From the NCBI RefSeq assembly GCF_017304615.1, contig NZ_JAFKLZ010000001.1, forward strand, positions 868,001 through 932,000: 64,000 nucleotides of DNA, read 5' to 3'. The DNA comes from Sphingomonas sp. (lineage in GTDB: Bacteria; Pseudomonadota; Alphaproteobacteria; Sphingomonadales; Sphingomonadaceae). The translations under genes were made by a program, and so were the position numbers. Below are positions 27,441 through 38,437 of this stretch, one piece after another (position 1 is the first letter of the stretch; the number at the start of each line of letters is the position of its first letter). A model generated the notes under the pieces. That model ran no database searches, was not told the origin of the DNA, and was given only the letters and a program-made list of their open reading frames with translations.

Positions 27441-28886
27441 TTATTCCGCGGCTTCGTGGAGGGCCAGTTGGTCGATCGCGTCGTGATCGGTCAGGCGGGT
27501 GGGGTAGTCACCGGTGAAACAGGCGTCGCAGTAACGCGGACTCATGTCGTTGCGCCCGGCCTCGCCGAGCGCCTTGTAGAGGCCGTCGATGCTGACGAAG
27601 GCCAGGCTGTCGGCGTGGATGAAGTCGGTCATCCCCTCGACGCTGAAACGCGACGCGAGCAGCTTTTCGCGCTCGGGCGTATCGACGCCGTAGAAGCAGG
27701 AGTTCGTCGTCGGCGGGCTGGCGATGCGCATATGGACTTCGCGGGCGCCGGCCTCGCGCATCATCTCGACGATCTTCAGACTGGTGGTGCCGCGCACGAT
27801 CGAATCATCGACGAGGATGATCGACTTGCCCTCGATCAGCGCACGGTTGGCGTTGTGCTTGAGCTTGACTCCGAGCCGACGGATCTGATCGCCCGGCTGG
27901 ATGAAGGTGCGCCCCACATAGTGTGAGCGGATGATGCCGAGTTCGAACGGAATGCCCGATTGCTGGGCGTAACCGATCGCTGCAGGGACGCCTGAATCGG
28001 GGACGGGGATCACCAGGTCGGCCTCGACCGGCGATTCGATCGCAAGTTGAGCGCCGATCGCTTTGCGTACCGAATAGACCGATTGGTCGCCCGCAATCGA
28101 ATCGGGGCGGGAGAAATAGACCCATTCGAAGATGCAGGGTCGCGGCGCGTTATTGCCGAACGGGCGCAGCGACCGCAGCTTGCCGTCCTCGACGATCACC
28201 AATTCGCCGGGATCGATCGAGCGGACATACTCGGCCCCGACGACGTCGAGTGCGACCGTTTCGGACGCGAAGATATAGGCGCCGTCGAGCCGCCCCATCA
28301 CCAGCGGGCGAATGCCGAGCGGGTCGCGGCACGCGATCATAGCCTGCGGGGTCATGACGATCAGCGAATAGGCGCCCTCAACCCGGCGTAGCGCGTCGAT
28401 GAACTTGTCGAGCGGGTCGCGGTAGGAACTGGTCGCGACGAGATGGAGGATCACTTCGGTATCGCTGGTCGACTGGAAGATCGCGCCGCGCGCGACGAGA
28501 TCCTCGCGCAGGAACATCGCATTCGAGATATTGCCGTTATGAGCGACCGCGAAACCGCCGGTTGCGAGGTCGGCGTAGAGCGGCTGGACGTTGCGTAAAG
28601 CCGTCTCGCCGGTGGTCGAATAGCGCACATGCCCGCACGCCACGTCACCGCGGAGCGCGCCCATCACTTCCTCGCGGTCGAAATTGCCGGCGACGTGGCC
28701 CATCGCACGGTGGCTGTGGAAGTGTGAGCCGTCCCAGCTGGTGATGCCGGCGGCTTCCTGCCCGCGATGCTGAAGCGCGTGGAGGCCGAGGGCGACCAGC
28801 GCCGACGCGCCGTCCGCGCCGGACACGCCGAATATACCGCATTCCTCGCGGAGCTTGTCGTCCTCGAACGGATTGGTCGTCAGCAT
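27441..28886 (-). CDS. purF: amidophosphoribosyltransferase PurF
   Basis: First committed step of purine synthesis: glutamine plus PRPP to phosphoribosylamine. The 481-residue protein has a 15-residue propeptide before the nucleophile Cys16 (REECGIFGV). [13 protein letters not shown] and the glutaminase domain follow, then the PRPP loop [14 protein letters not shown]. Cysteines in [19 protein letters not shown] and YCDACF match the [4Fe-4S] ligands of the Bacillus-type enzyme. The open frame continues upstream to 29225 but that part is not PurF; ATG 28886 is the start. Confidence 0.95.
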   Translation of the reverse strand: MLTTNPFEDDKLREECGIFGVSGADGASALVALGLHALQHRGQEAAGITSWDGSHFHSHRAMGHVAGNFDREEVMGALRGDVACGHVRYSTTGETALRNVQPLYADLATGGFAVAHNGNISNAMFLREDLVARGAIFQSTSDTEVILHLVATSSYRDPLDKFIDALRRVEGAYSLIVMTPQAMIACRDPLGIRPLVMGRLDGAYIFASETVALDVVGAEYVRSIDPGELVIVEDGKLRSLRPFGNNAPRPCIFEWVYFSRPDSIAGDQSVYSVRKAIGAQLAIESPVEADLVIPVPDSGVPAAIGYAQQSGIPFELGIIRSHYVGRTFIQPGDQIRRLGVKLKHNANRALIEGKSIILVDDSIVRGTTSLKIVEMMREAGAREVHMRIASPPTTNSCFYGVDTPEREKLLASRFSVEGMTDFIHADSLAFVSIDGLYKALGEAGRNDMSPRYCDACFTGDYPTRLTDHDAIDQLALHEAAE

Positions 28887-29007
28887 GTCGGGTCCGGATG
28901 CGGTGGGCGCTCGGCCATATAGTGACGGCGATCTCATTTGTCGCGTGTTTGTCATCATTTCCGCGCGCATTTTGTCGGAGGCGCTTGGGCGGCTAGGGAT
29001 ACGAAGC

Positions 29008-29370
29008 ATGACCGACTCGCGCGATACCGGGCTGACGCTCGACCCCAAATGGGATGCCAACGGGCTAGTGACGGCCGTCGTCACCGATGGCGATTCGGGC
29101 GAAGTGCTGATGGTCGCACATATGAACGCCGAAGCATTGCGAGCGACGATCGACAGCGGCGAGGCGGTGTTCTGGTCGCGCAGCCGCGGCGAATTGTGGC
29201 GCAAGGGCGCGACGTCGGGCAACACGATGCGCGTGCGCGAAGTTCGGATGGATTGCGATCAGGATGCGGTATGGCTGATCGTCGATGCGGCGGGTCCGGC
29301 ATGCCATACGGGCGAGCGGTCGTGTTTCTATCGGCGGGTCGAGGGTGAAGGGCTGGAGCGGGTGGATTGA
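29008..29370 (+). CDS. hisI: phosphoribosyl-AMP cyclohydrolase HisI
   Basis: Third step of histidine synthesis. The 120-residue single-domain enzyme has [30 protein letters not shown], the Mg-binding DCDQDAVW and the Zn-binding [11 protein letters not shown]. It is the stand-alone form without a HisE domain. ATG 29008. The stop overlaps the TTG start of the downstream lipoprotein gene. It diverges from purF across 121 bases. Confidence 0.95.
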   Translation: MTDSRDTGLTLDPKWDANGLVTAVVTDGDSGEVLMVAHMNAEALRATIDSGEAVFWSRSRGELWRKGATSGNTMRVREVRMDCDQDAVWLIVDAAGPACHTGERSCFYRRVEGEGLERVD

Positions 29371-29894
29371 CCTTCCCATCCCGCTTCTTCCGCCTGGGGA
29401 GTGCGCTATTATTGGCGGGCCTTCTCACAGCTTGCTCTAGCCAATCAAATCCCGACGCCCGACCGCCGCAATCAAGCCTAGAAGCTGCCGCGATCGAGGC
29501 GGGGGTAATTTCCGACCCCGCCAATACCGACCCGACCGGGCTATATTCGCGCGATCGCGACAAGATTTGCGTCGTGCCCAGCGCGACGGCGTTCCGGATC
29601 GGCGTCTATGTCGATTACGGCAACGATTACTTCTGCAGCGGATCGGGCGAGGCGACGCGGAGTGGCGAGACGCTGCGCGTCGACCTGACAAGCGCGCCGG
29701 GATGTAGTTTTGAGGCGAAGTTCGATGGCGACCGCATCGCGGTCCCGGGCGCCTTGCCCGATGCGTGCCAGAAGGCATGCTCGCGTCGGGCTTCCCTGGC
29801 TGGGCTCAATGTTGAACGGTTGAGTGATTCGCCATCGGAGGCCGCGGCGCTGCGCGACGGGCGCGGCAGGATGCTCTGCGACGTCGGCAAGTGA
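29367..29894 (+). CDS. putative lipoprotein, unknown function
   Basis: A 175-residue exported protein with a lipobox ([12 protein letters not shown]), so probably anchored to a membrane by a lipidated Cys. The mature part has several Cys ([33 protein letters not shown]) and a Gly-poor beta-like pattern. TTG 29367 overlaps the hisI stop as TTGA. I do not recognise a named family. Confidence 0.7.
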   Translation: MTFPSRFFRLGSALLLAGLLTACSSQSNPDARPPQSSLEAAAIEAGVISDPANTDPTGLYSRDRDKICVVPSATAFRIGVYVDYGNDYFCSGSGEATRSGETLRVDLTSAPGCSFEAKFDGDRIAVPGALPDACQKACSRRASLAGLNVERLSDSPSEAAALRDGRGRMLCDVGK

Positions 29895-29896
29895 GG

Positions 29897-29911
29897 TTGA
29901 CGTAAACGTAA
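29897..29911 (+). promoter_or_regulatory. promoter/operator of the MerR-type gene
   Basis: TTGACG at 29897 could be a -35 with TAACTG 17 bases downstream as -10. It overlaps an imperfect palindrome (TTGACGT and ACGTAAG arms) resembling sites of LiuR-type MerR regulators. The gene starts at 29932, so the transcript would have a very short leader. Suggests autoregulation; inferred. Confidence 0.35.
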
Positions 29912-29931
29912 GGCAAGCGTAACTGCTCGCT

Positions 29932-30354
29932 ATGCCCTGGGTGCCGTCCAACGCCGCCATCGAGCCGCTCGCCGACCGGGAGGATTTCTCGATCTCCGAT
30001 CTGTCGGCGGAATTCGGCGTCACCGCCCGGGCGTTGCGTTTCTACGAGGATGAAGGGCTGATCGCACCCGAGCGCCGCGGGACGCAGCGCATCTATTCGC
30101 ACCGCGATCGCGCCAGGCTCGCGTGGATACTTCGCGGCAAGCGAGTCGGTTTCTCGCTAACCGACATTCGCGAGCTGATCGACCTTTACGACATCGGGGA
30201 CGGTCGCCGCACGCAGCGCCAGCGTACGATCGACCGCTGCCATAGCAAGATCGACGCATTGATGGCGCAAAAGCACGACATTGACGCCGCCATCGCCGAA
30301 CTGACCGAATTTACCGCGCTGCTCGAAACCGCACGCGACAACGACAAGGACTGA
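29932..30354 (+). CDS. MerR-family transcriptional regulator (LiuR-like)
   Basis: A 140-residue regulator with the N-terminal MerR winged helix ([20 protein letters not shown], then [20 protein letters not shown]) and a C-terminal dimerisation helix, without metal-binding Cys residues. This form, lying just before an acyl-CoA dehydrogenase gene, resembles regulators of branched-chain amino acid and fatty acid breakdown. The dehydrogenase starts two bases after its stop. Confidence 0.88.
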   Translation: MPWVPSNAAIEPLADREDFSISDLSAEFGVTARALRFYEDEGLIAPERRGTQRIYSHRDRARLAWILRGKRVGFSLTDIRELIDLYDIGDGRRTQRQRTIDRCHSKIDALMAQKHDIDAAIAELTEFTALLETARDNDKD

Positions 30355-30356
30355 GG

Positions 30357-32159
30357 ATGCCCCAATATACCCCCCCGGTGCGCGACACGCGCTTCGTGCT
30401 CGATCATGTGCTCGGCCTCGAGCGCTACGCCAACCTGCCCGGTTTCGCAAACGCCACGCCCGACACGGTCGATGCGGTGCTGGAGGAAGGCGGCAAGTTC
30501 GTTGCCGAAGTGCTGTTCCCGCTCAATCACTCGGGCGACCAGGAGGGTTGCACGCGCCACGACGATGGCAGCGTGACGACGCCCGCGGGGTTCAAGGAAG
30601 CCTATGCCAAGTTCGTCGAATCGGGCTGGGGCACGCTGAGCGCGCCCGCTGCGTTCGGCGGGCAGGAGATGCCGCACGTCATCTCGACCGCGTTCCAGGA
30701 ATATATGATCTCCTCGAACATGGCGTTCGCGATGTATCCGGGGCTGACGCACGGCGCGATCGCCTCGCTGCTGGTGAAGGGCTCCCCGGAGCAGCAGCAA
30801 ATGTATGTCCCCAAGATGGTGTCGGGCGAGTGGGGCGGCACCATGAACCTGACCGAGCCGCAGTGCGGCACTGATCTCGGCCTGATCCGCACCAAGGCCG
30901 AGCCGCAGGCGGACGGCTCCTACGCGATCACCGGCACCAAGATCTTCATTTCGGCGGGCGAGCACGACCTGACGAGCAACATCATCCACCTCGTACTGGC
31001 GAAGACGCCGGGCGCGCCCGACAGTTCAAAGGGAATTTCGCTGTTCGTGGTGCCGAAAATCCTGGTCAACGCGGACGGGTCGCTCGGCGAGCGCAACGCG
31101 GTCCAGTGCGGCTCGATCGAGCACAAGATGGGCATCCACGGCAACGCGACCTGTGTGATGAACTATGACGGCGCGAAGGGCTGGCTGGTCGGCGAGGAAA
31201 TGAAGGGCCTCGCCGCGATGTTCATCATGATGAACGCCGCGCGGCTCGGCGTCGGGCTGCAGGGTTTGGCGGTTGCGGAGACGGCGTTCCAGAACGCCGT
31301 GCAATATGCCCATGATAGACGCCAGGGCCGCGCGCTAACCGGGGCGCAGGACCCGCAGGAGAAGGCCGACACGCTGTTCGTCCACCCCGACGTGCGGCGG
31401 ATGCTGATGAACGCCAAGGCGCTGACCGAGGGGCTGCGCGCGCTCTGCCTGTGGGGCGCGCTGCAGGTCGATCTTGAACATGCCGCGGCGACCGAAGAAG
31501 AGCGCGAGCATGCCGCCGACCTAGTCGGGCTGCTGACCCCGGTGATCAAGGGCTACGGCACCGACAAGGGCTACGAGATCGCGACCGAGGCGCAGCAGGT
31601 CTATGGTGGGCACGGCTACATCGCCGAATGGGGCATGGAGCAGTACGTCCGCGATGCCCGGATCGCGATGATCTACGAAGGCACCAACGGCGTGCAGGCG
31701 ATGGACCTGGTCGGGCGCAAGCTGGCGCAAAATGGTGGCCGCGCTGTGCAATTGCTGTTCAAGGTGGTGGCGGAAGAAGTCGCCGCGGCGAAGCAGAACG
31801 AGGCGACTGCGGCGTTCGCTACGGCGCTCGAAAAGGCCAATGGCGAGCTTCAGGCGGCGACGATGTGGTTCATGGCGAACGGCATGACCAATCCGAACAA
31901 TGTCGGCGCGGGCGCGCATAGCTACATGCACCTGATGGGCATCGTCGCGGTCGGGCTGATGTGGCTGCGCATGGCCGAAGCGGCGGCGCGGTTGAAGGCG
32001 GCGGGCGAGGGCGATGCCGCGTTCCTCGACGCCAAGCTGACCACGGCGCGCTATTTCGCCGAGCGGATCATGCCCGATGCCGGCGCGCTTCGCCGTAAGA
32101 TCGAGGGCGGGGCGGAGACGGTGATGGCTCTCCTGCCGGAGATGTTCGCGGCGGCTTAG
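30357..32159 (+). CDS. acyl-CoA dehydrogenase, long (DmdC-like) type
   Basis: A 600-residue flavoprotein that oxidises acyl-CoA thioesters. It has the FAD-side motifs ([34 protein letters not shown]), the catalytic Glu in [15 protein letters not shown] and a C-terminal extension. That length and the N-terminal [20 protein letters not shown] fit the subfamily including 3-methylmercaptopropionyl-CoA dehydrogenases. The substrate could be a long-chain or thio-acyl-CoA. Its 3' end overlaps the convergent wall-hydrolase gene by four bases. Confidence 0.9.
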   Translation: MPQYTPPVRDTRFVLDHVLGLERYANLPGFANATPDTVDAVLEEGGKFVAEVLFPLNHSGDQEGCTRHDDGSVTTPAGFKEAYAKFVESGWGTLSAPAAFGGQEMPHVISTAFQEYMISSNMAFAMYPGLTHGAIASLLVKGSPEQQQMYVPKMVSGEWGGTMNLTEPQCGTDLGLIRTKAEPQADGSYAITGTKIFISAGEHDLTSNIIHLVLAKTPGAPDSSKGISLFVVPKILVNADGSLGERNAVQCGSIEHKMGIHGNATCVMNYDGAKGWLVGEEMKGLAAMFIMMNAARLGVGLQGLAVAETAFQNAVQYAHDRRQGRALTGAQDPQEKADTLFVHPDVRRMLMNAKALTEGLRALCLWGALQVDLEHAAATEEEREHAADLVGLLTPVIKGYGTDKGYEIATEAQQVYGGHGYIAEWGMEQYVRDARIAMIYEGTNGVQAMDLVGRKLAQNGGRAVQLLFKVVAEEVAAAKQNEATAAFATALEKANGELQAATMWFMANGMTNPNNVGAGAHSYMHLMGIVAVGLMWLRMAEAAARLKAAGEGDAAFLDAKLTTARYFAERIMPDAGALRRKIEGGAETVMALLPEMFAAA

Positions 32160-33496
32160 GGCTTGGCGGGCGTTGGCGTCGCAACGGGTCTAGGCGCCGG
32201 TTCCTTGCGCCGCACGCCTTCCAGTCCGTCGGCGGCGACCGGCTTGAGCGTGAAACTGGCCGAGGTCGACGCGGCGGCGGATGTAGTCTGGGCGTTCGTC
32301 GCCGGCTTCGCGGGGGACGGCCCCAGGCTCGCCGTTGCGGTGCCCAACACTTGCAGCTTCATGCATTCGCCCTTGGTCGCGCGCTTGAATTCGGCGCAAT
32401 TCCACAGCGCCTTTTCATAGCCGCGCGCCTTGTCGCGCAGATAGCTGAACGCCATCGTCGCGATCTGTCCCTGGCCGAGCGGCAGCGCCTTGGGCGTCTT
32501 GGCCTTGTCGGTCCACGCCATAAGCTTGCAATAATCGCGCGTGCCGCATGCCTTGGTGGCGACTTGCGGGAACGAATCCGCTCCCGCGCGCGGATCGAGC
32601 GTGACGAGGAAGCTGTTGGGATCGATCGAGGTCGCGCCGGGACCGCCAGCGCCGTCGTTCAGCGTCGCGGTATCGATCTCAGCCGGGTTGACCTCCGCCG
32701 TCGCCAGCGCAGCTCCACCATGCGCCGCCGAAAAGCCTTCGAGCGCGGCAATGCCCGGTTCGAAACCCGATACGATACGCAGGAACGCGGCAGGGGTGCC
32801 CCACCATCCGGTCCAGCGGAAGAACAGGTGTGTATTGACCGCCGTCACCTTGTCGAGGCTCGCGCTCCAGTACGGTACGACCCAGTCGGTGTGGTAGTGC
32901 GTCGACAGGCCGACCTTGGCGTAAACCGATCCGTTGAGCGCCGCCGCCGCCACGGCGCGTGCGCGCGTCCAGGCCGCGGGGCTGGGTCGCCAGCGGCTCA
33001 TCGCGCCGTCGCACGCGAACGAGAACTGGCACCCGGTCGAGCGTTCGGATCCCTGGAAGATCACGCCGCACACCGACTTCGGAAAGGCAGGGTGGCGGAC
33101 TCGGTTGAGCACGACCTGCGCCACCGCGCGTTCGCCCTCGGTATCATCGCCCGCTTCGTAGAGCACGCCGACCGCAAGGCAATCGATCGCCCGGGCCCGC
33201 GCATTGGCGTCGCCCGAAAAGACGAACGGCCGCGCGGGCGGGTTCGGTCCGGTGACAAAAGGCACGGCGTCGTTGAACGCCTTTGCGTCTTCCGGTGCGA
33301 CAGCTTGTAATTCGACCGGTTCGACCGGGGGCAACTCGGTCTTCGGCACGACCCGTTCCGCGAGCTTCACACGCGGCACGGGACGGACATGCGGCGCAAA
33401 ACGGACCACTAGCAACGGCCCCGCCACGACCACGAGCGCCAGCACCGCGAGAATCGCGCGCAGGACAAATGGAGTAGAGGTGGTAGAATCGGTCAA
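32156..33496 (-). CDS. membrane-anchored cell wall hydrolase, SleB-type
   Basis: A 446-residue protein with an N-terminal transmembrane helix and a SleB/hydrolase-2 domain. The domain reads [50 protein letters not shown], with the Glu in YEAG as the likely catalytic residue. Members cleave peptidoglycan glycan strands. A long C-terminal Ala/Pro-rich segment follows. The start is TTG 33496 with no strong upstream site. Confidence 0.85.
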   Translation of the reverse strand: MTDSTTSTPFVLRAILAVLALVVVAGPLLVVRFAPHVRPVPRVKLAERVVPKTELPPVEPVELQAVAPEDAKAFNDAVPFVTGPNPPARPFVFSGDANARARAIDCLAVGVLYEAGDDTEGERAVAQVVLNRVRHPAFPKSVCGVIFQGSERSTGCQFSFACDGAMSRWRPSPAAWTRARAVAAAALNGSVYAKVGLSTHYHTDWVVPYWSASLDKVTAVNTHLFFRWTGWWGTPAAFLRIVSGFEPGIAALEGFSAAHGGAALATAEVNPAEIDTATLNDGAGGPGATSIDPNSFLVTLDPRAGADSFPQVATKACGTRDYCKLMAWTDKAKTPKALPLGQGQIATMAFSYLRDKARGYEKALWNCAEFKRATKGECMKLQVLGTATASLGPSPAKPATNAQTTSAAASTSASFTLKPVAADGLEGVRRKEPAPRPVATPTPAKP

Positions 33497-33598
33497 GGAT
33501 CAGCCCGTCTGGGGATGCGCCGGAACGCGCGCACGGCTTTAGCGCAATCGTCGAGCGATCCCAAAACTCCCGAACGTCGCGATCGTTCCGCTAGCGAA

Positions 33599-34519
33599 TC
33601 AGCTTTCCGGCAGGAAGTCTGGCACCGACAGATAGCGTTCGCCGGTGTCGTAGTTGAACCCAAGCACGCGACTGCCGGCGGGCAGCTCGGGCAATTTCTG
33701 CGCGATCGCAGCCAGCGTCGCGCCCGAACTGATGCCGACCAGCATTCCTTCCTCGGTAGCCGAACGGCGCGCCATGTCCTTGGCGACTGCCGCGTCGACC
33801 TTGATCACGCCGTCCAGGGCCTGGGTGTGGAGGTTTGCCGGGATGAAACCCGCGCCGATGCCCTGGATTGGGTGGGGGCCGGGCTGACCTCCGGAAATGA
33901 CCGGCGACAGTTCGGGCTCCACCGCGAACACCTTCAGGTTCGGCCAGGCCTTCTTCAGCGTCTCAGCGACGCCCGTGATATGTCCGCCAGTCCCGACCCC
34001 GGTGATCAGCACGTCGATCGGCGAGTCGGCGAAGTCGGCGAGAATTTCCTGAGCTGTTATACGGTGATGCACCTCGATGTTCGCGGGATTTTCAAACTGT
34101 TGCGGCATCCACGAGCCCGGCGTCGCCTCGATCAGTTCGAGGGCGCGCTCGATAGCGCCCTTCATGCCCTTTTCGCGCGGGGTAAGGTCGAACGTCGCGC
34201 CGTAAGCTAGCATCAGCCGGCGACGCTCGATCGACATGCTTTCGGGCATGACGAGGATCAGCTTGTAACCCTTGACCGCGGCGACCATCGCCAGCCCGAC
34301 GCCGGTATTGCCGCTGGTCGGTTCGATGATCGTGCCGCCGGGTTTCAGCTTGCCGTCGCGCTCCGCCGCTTCGACCATTGCCAACGCGATGCGGTCCTTG
34401 ATCGATCCGCCGGGGTTCGATCGTTCGGACTTGATCCACACCTCAGCGTCGGGGAACAGCTTCGACACGCGAACGTGCGGGGTGTTGCCGATCGTTTCCA
34501 GGATAGTGTTGGCCTTCAT
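33599..34519 (-). CDS. cysK: cysteine synthase A CysK
   Basis: Makes cysteine from O-acetylserine and sulfide with PLP. The 306-residue protein has the PLP Lys41 in [12 protein letters not shown], the substrate loop [20 protein letters not shown], and a Ser in SSGATLAA near the C-terminus. ATG 34519 overlaps the stop of the upstream MFS gene by ATGA, so the two are coupled. Confidence 0.95.
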   Translation of the reverse strand: MKANTILETIGNTPHVRVSKLFPDAEVWIKSERSNPGGSIKDRIALAMVEAAERDGKLKPGGTIIEPTSGNTGVGLAMVAAVKGYKLILVMPESMSIERRRLMLAYGATFDLTPREKGMKGAIERALELIEATPGSWMPQQFENPANIEVHHRITAQEILADFADSPIDVLITGVGTGGHITGVAETLKKAWPNLKVFAVEPELSPVISGGQPGPHPIQGIGAGFIPANLHTQALDGVIKVDAAVAKDMARRSATEEGMLVGISSGATLAAIAQKLPELPAGSRVLGFNYDTGERYLSVPDFLPES

Positions 34520-35796
34520 GGCTGCGTGACTCCCTTGTCCGGCGTGAGATCGACCATTTCGGGCGGGTCGAATGTCTTTGCAAGCCTGAGTTCCGGAAAC
34601 AGCCGAGACCAGACGAGCGTAATGACGATCGCCGCGATTCCCCCGAACGCTACCGCGCCGACCGGGCCCAACAGCGATGCCATCAGCCCGGTTTCCGCTT
34701 CGCCTAGTTCGTTGGAGGCGGAAATGGTCAGCTGGCTGACTGCGCCGACGCGGCCGCGCATCGAATCTGGCGTGTGCAACTGGATCAGCGAGGATCGGAC
34801 ATAGACCGACACCATGTCCGCAGCTCCGGCGACGACCAAGGCGGCCACGCTCAGCGGAAACCAGGTCGAAAAACCGAAGGTCAGGATCGCGATGGCGAAA
34901 ACGATAACGGCGACCAGCATCTTGACGCCGACGTTCGACTTCAGCGGGCGAATCGAAAACCAGATCGACCCCGCCGACGCGCCGATGCCCATCCCGGCGG
35001 CGAGCAGCCCGAGCCCGCTAGCCCCGACGTGCAGGATGTCACGCGCGTACACGGGAAGCAGAGCGACCGCACCGGCGAGCAGCACCACGAACAGGTCGAG
35101 CGTGATCGCCGCGAGCACCAGCCGATTGTCACGCACATACGCGAACCCATCCAGGATCCGTTGCAGCGGATGGCGGTCCTTCTCAGCGGGCGGCTGCGGC
35201 ACCTTGCCGATCAGGAAGATCGTGCCCAGCGCGACCATTAGCATCCCGGCGATCGCGCCATAGGCTAGATCGGGATGAAGCGCGTAGAGCACGCCGCCGA
35301 GGCTCGGGCCGGCGATCGTTCCGGTCTGCCACGCGATCGACGACACCGCGATCGCCGTCGGCAAGCTTTCGCGCGGGACCAGATTAGGGGCCAACGCGCC
35401 ATACGCCGGACCGGAGAACGCACGCACCACACCGACCACCGAGGCGGCGGCGAATAGCACCGGCAGGCTCAACGCACCCGCGCTGGTCAGCAGTCCGAGC
35501 AATGCCGCGTTTGCGACGAGTACGGTTGTCGTGATGCGCACGATCCAACGGCGGTCGAACGTGTCCGCCGCTAGGCCGACAACTGGAGTCAGCACGAACA
35601 GCGGCACGAACTGCACCAGCCCGATCATGCCGAGCATGAACGCAGCCTGCTTGATGTCCATGGTCTCGCGGGCAAGGCCATAGACTTGCCAGCCGATCAC
35701 CATACCTTGTGCGCTGACCGCGATCGTGCCGAGGAAACGCGACAGCCAATAGGCCCGGAAATTGGCGATCCTCAGGGGATGGTCGGCAGGAAGCAT
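34516..35796 (-). CDS. MFS transporter, EntS/macrolide-efflux-like
   Basis: A 426-residue membrane protein of about twelve helices. The first helix follows [25 protein letters not shown]; the loop 2-3 motif is [10 protein letters not shown] and the C-terminal half has [20 protein letters not shown], as in the EntS-like MFS group (enterobactin or drug export). Substrate unknown. ATG 35796 fits the family start; GTG/ATG 35838 is possible. It is cotranscribed with cysK, which may hint at a sulfur-compound role. Confidence 0.82.
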   Translation of the reverse strand: MLPADHPLRIANFRAYWLSRFLGTIAVSAQGMVIGWQVYGLARETMDIKQAAFMLGMIGLVQFVPLFVLTPVVGLAADTFDRRWIVRITTTVLVANAALLGLLTSAGALSLPVLFAAASVVGVVRAFSGPAYGALAPNLVPRESLPTAIAVSSIAWQTGTIAGPSLGGVLYALHPDLAYGAIAGMLMVALGTIFLIGKVPQPPAEKDRHPLQRILDGFAYVRDNRLVLAAITLDLFVVLLAGAVALLPVYARDILHVGASGLGLLAAGMGIGASAGSIWFSIRPLKSNVGVKMLVAVIVFAIAILTFGFSTWFPLSVAALVVAGAADMVSVYVRSSLIQLHTPDSMRGRVGAVSQLTISASNELGEAETGLMASLLGPVGAVAFGGIAAIVITLVWSRLFPELRLAKTFDPPEMVDLTPDKGVTQP

Positions 35797-35951
35797 TGTC
35801 CGTGGCCTTAGGCGGCGGACGCCCCCTTGGGCAACCATGGCAAAGCTTCACGGGCGAATTGATCAGCTATGCCGCAGCGCACGATTGAAACCCGGCGCGC
35901 AACCAGCCTATAGCGCCGGCTTTCTCCTCCCCAAGGAAACGAGGTTTCGCC

Positions 35952-37001
35952 TTGGCCAAGCCAGCCGCCAAAAAGCCGTCCGCACCGCCCGCCACGCCCA
36001 ACCGGGAACGCCCGGACGAGCCACAGCCATACAAGGCGTCGAAGGCCGAACTGCTCGATTTCTACAAGCAGATGCTGCTGATCCGCCGGTTCGAGGAAAA
36101 GGCCGGGCAGCTCTACGGCTTGGGATTCATCGGCGGCTTTTGCCACCTGTATATCGGGCAAGAGGCGGTCGCTGTCGGATTGCAGTCTGCGCTCGACGGC
36201 GAGAAGGATTCGGTGATCACCGGCTATCGCGACCATGGCCACATGCTCGCCTATGGCATCGATCCCAAGGTCATTATGGCCGAATTGACCGGGCGCGCCG
36301 CTGGCATTTCGAAGGGCAAGGGCGGGTCGATGCACATGTTCTCGACCGAGAAGAAGTTCTATGGCGGCCACGGCATCGTCGGCGCGCAGGTGTCGCTCGG
36401 CACCGGTCTGGCATTCAATCACAAGTACAGCGAGGATGGCGGCGTCTGCCTCGCGTATTTCGGCGATGGTGCGGCGAACCAGGGCCAGGTGTACGAATCG
36501 TTCAATATGGCGGAGCTGTGGAAGCTGCCGATCGTCTATGTGATCGAGAATAACCAGTACGCGATGGGCACCAGCGTGAATCGCGCGTCGTCGGAGGATC
36601 AGCTCTACCGCCGCGGCGAATCCTTCCGCATTCCGGGCATCCAGGTCGATGGCATGGACGTGCTGGCGTGTCGTGGTGCCGCCGAGGAAGCGTTGGCTTG
36701 GGTCCGGGCGGGCAAGGGTCCGATCATCCTGGAGATGAAGACCTATCGCTATCGCGGCCATTCGATGTCCGACCCGGCCAAGTATCGCAGCCGTGACGAA
36801 GTCCAGGCGGTGCGCGAAAAGTCCGATCCGATCGACCATGCGAAGAAGCTGCTCGAGGAAATGGGCGTCAAGGAGGACGAGTTGAAAGCCGTCGAGGCCG
36901 AAATCCGGAAGCAGGTCAACGAAGCGGCGGACTTCGCCGAGCAGACGCCCGAGCCGGAACCCGGTGAGCTGTATACCGACGTGCTGGTGGAGTCGTACTG
37001 A
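35952..37001 (+). CDS. pdhA: pyruvate dehydrogenase E1 component subunit alpha
   Basis: Alpha chain of the heterotetrameric E1 of pyruvate dehydrogenase: decarboxylates pyruvate with thiamine pyrophosphate. The 349-residue protein has [25 protein letters not shown], the phospho-loop-like [13 protein letters not shown], and the TPP motif [20 protein letters not shown] with [13 protein letters not shown] 35952 starts the frame. The stop overlaps pdhB (TGATG). The first 30 residues are Pro/Ala/Lys-rich. Confidence 0.95.
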   Translation: MAKPAAKKPSAPPATPNRERPDEPQPYKASKAELLDFYKQMLLIRRFEEKAGQLYGLGFIGGFCHLYIGQEAVAVGLQSALDGEKDSVITGYRDHGHMLAYGIDPKVIMAELTGRAAGISKGKGGSMHMFSTEKKFYGGHGIVGAQVSLGTGLAFNHKYSEDGGVCLAYFGDGAANQGQVYESFNMAELWKLPIVYVIENNQYAMGTSVNRASSEDQLYRRGESFRIPGIQVDGMDVLACRGAAEEALAWVRAGKGPIILEMKTYRYRGHSMSDPAKYRSRDEVQAVREKSDPIDHAKKLLEEMGVKEDELKAVEAEIRKQVNEAADFAEQTPEPEPGELYTDVLVESY

Positions 37002-38407
37002 TGCCGATCGAGATCAAGATGCCGGCGCTGTCGCCCACGATGGAAGAAGGCACGCTCGCCAAGTGGCTCGTCAAGGAAGGCGATACCGTCAAGTCCGGCG
37101 ACATCATGGCCGAGATCGAGACCGACAAAGCGACGATGGAATTCGAAGCTGTCGACGAAGGCACGATCGCGCAGATCGTCGTGCCGGAAGGCACCGACAA
37201 CGTGAAGGTCGGCGCGGTTATCGCGTTGCTCGCGGCTGAGGGTGAGGATGCCGCTGCGTCGGCGCCTGCCAAGGTCGAGAAAGCCGAGGAGCCTGAGGTC
37301 AAGGAACAGGCGGCAGAGAGCGGCGCGCCCGAACCGCACAAGGTCGAGACCGGTGCGCGGCAGATGTTCGAAGCGGCCAAGCGCGACGCCGAGGTCGTCG
37401 ACCCCGCGATCCCGACGGGCACGGAGATGGTCAAGACGACCGTCCGCGAGGCTCTGCGCGATGCCATGGCCGAGGAGATGCGCAAGGACCCGCGCGTCTT
37501 CGTCATGGGCGAGGAAGTCGCGCAATATCAGGGCGCGTACAAGGTCACGCAGGGCCTGCTCGACGAATTCGGCGACAAGCGCGTAATCGACACGCCGATC
37601 ACCGAATATGGTTTCGCCGGGGTCGGCACCGGCGCGGCGATGGGCGGTGCGCGACCGATCATCGAGTTCATGACGTTCAACTTCGCAATGCAGGCGATCG
37701 ATCACATCATCAATTCGGCGGCCAAGACCAATTACATGTCCGGTGGCCAGATGCGCTGCCCGATCGTGTTCCGTGGTCCCAACGGCGCCGCGAGCCGCGT
37801 CGGTGCGCAGCATTCGCAGAATTACGGGCCGTGGTATGCCAGTGTCCCCGGCCTGATCGTGATCGCGCCCTACGATGCGGCGGATGCCAAGGGCCTGTTG
37901 AAGGCCGCGATCCGCAGCCAGGACCCGGTCGTCTTCCTCGAAAACGAACTGCTCTACGGCCGCAGCTTCGACGTGCCGGCGCTCGACGATTACGTCCTGC
38001 CGATCGGCAAGGCGCGGATCATGCGCGAGGGCAAGGACGTGACGATCGTCAGCTATTCGATCGGCGTCGGCGTCAGCCTGGAAGCGGCGGACGAGCTGGC
38101 GAAGGAGGGGATCGAAGCCGAGGTCATCGACCTGCGCACGCTCCGCCCGCTCGACAAGACGACGGTGCTTAAGTCACTCGCCAAGACCAACCGCCTGGTT
38201 GTCGCGGAGGAAGGCTGGCCGACCTGCTCGATCGCGTCCGAAGTCGCGGCGTTCGTGATGGAGGAGGGGTTCGACGACCTCGACGCCCCGGTTCTGCGCG
38301 TCACCGATGAGGACGTGCCGCTGCCTTATGCGGCGAACCTGGAGAAACTTGCGCTGATTTCCGCCGACAAGGTGGTGAGTACAGTGAAGAAGGTGTGCTA
38401 CCGCTGA
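37001..38407 (+). CDS. pdhB: pyruvate dehydrogenase E1 beta with N-terminal lipoyl domain
   Basis: Beta chain of the E1 of pyruvate dehydrogenase, 468 residues. The N-terminal 80 residues are a lipoyl domain ([20 protein letters not shown], lipoyl Lys43 in ETDKATMEF), then an acidic/Ala linker and the E1-beta domain ([55 protein letters not shown]). This arrangement is standard in alphaproteobacteria. E2 and E3 genes do not follow; a divL-like gene begins 30 bases later. Confidence 0.95.
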   Translation: MPIEIKMPALSPTMEEGTLAKWLVKEGDTVKSGDIMAEIETDKATMEFEAVDEGTIAQIVVPEGTDNVKVGAVIALLAAEGEDAAASAPAKVEKAEEPEVKEQAAESGAPEPHKVETGARQMFEAAKRDAEVVDPAIPTGTEMVKTTVREALRDAMAEEMRKDPRVFVMGEEVAQYQGAYKVTQGLLDEFGDKRVIDTPITEYGFAGVGTGAAMGGARPIIEFMTFNFAMQAIDHIINSAAKTNYMSGGQMRCPIVFRGPNGAASRVGAQHSQNYGPWYASVPGLIVIAPYDAADAKGLLKAAIRSQDPVVFLENELLYGRSFDVPALDDYVLPIGKARIMREGKDVTIVSYSIGVGVSLEAADELAKEGIEAEVIDLRTLRPLDKTTVLKSLAKTNRLVVAEEGWPTCSIASEVAAFVMEEGFDDLDAPVLRVTDEDVPLPYAANLEKLALISADKVVSTVKKVCYR

Positions 38408-38437
38408 TCCGACTTCGGTTCGGATAGGGAGGCGGCG

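Noticed and set aside
28887-29225. N-terminal extension of purF by 113 codons
   Set aside because: It runs antisense to hisI and PurF homologs start just before the nucleophile Cys.
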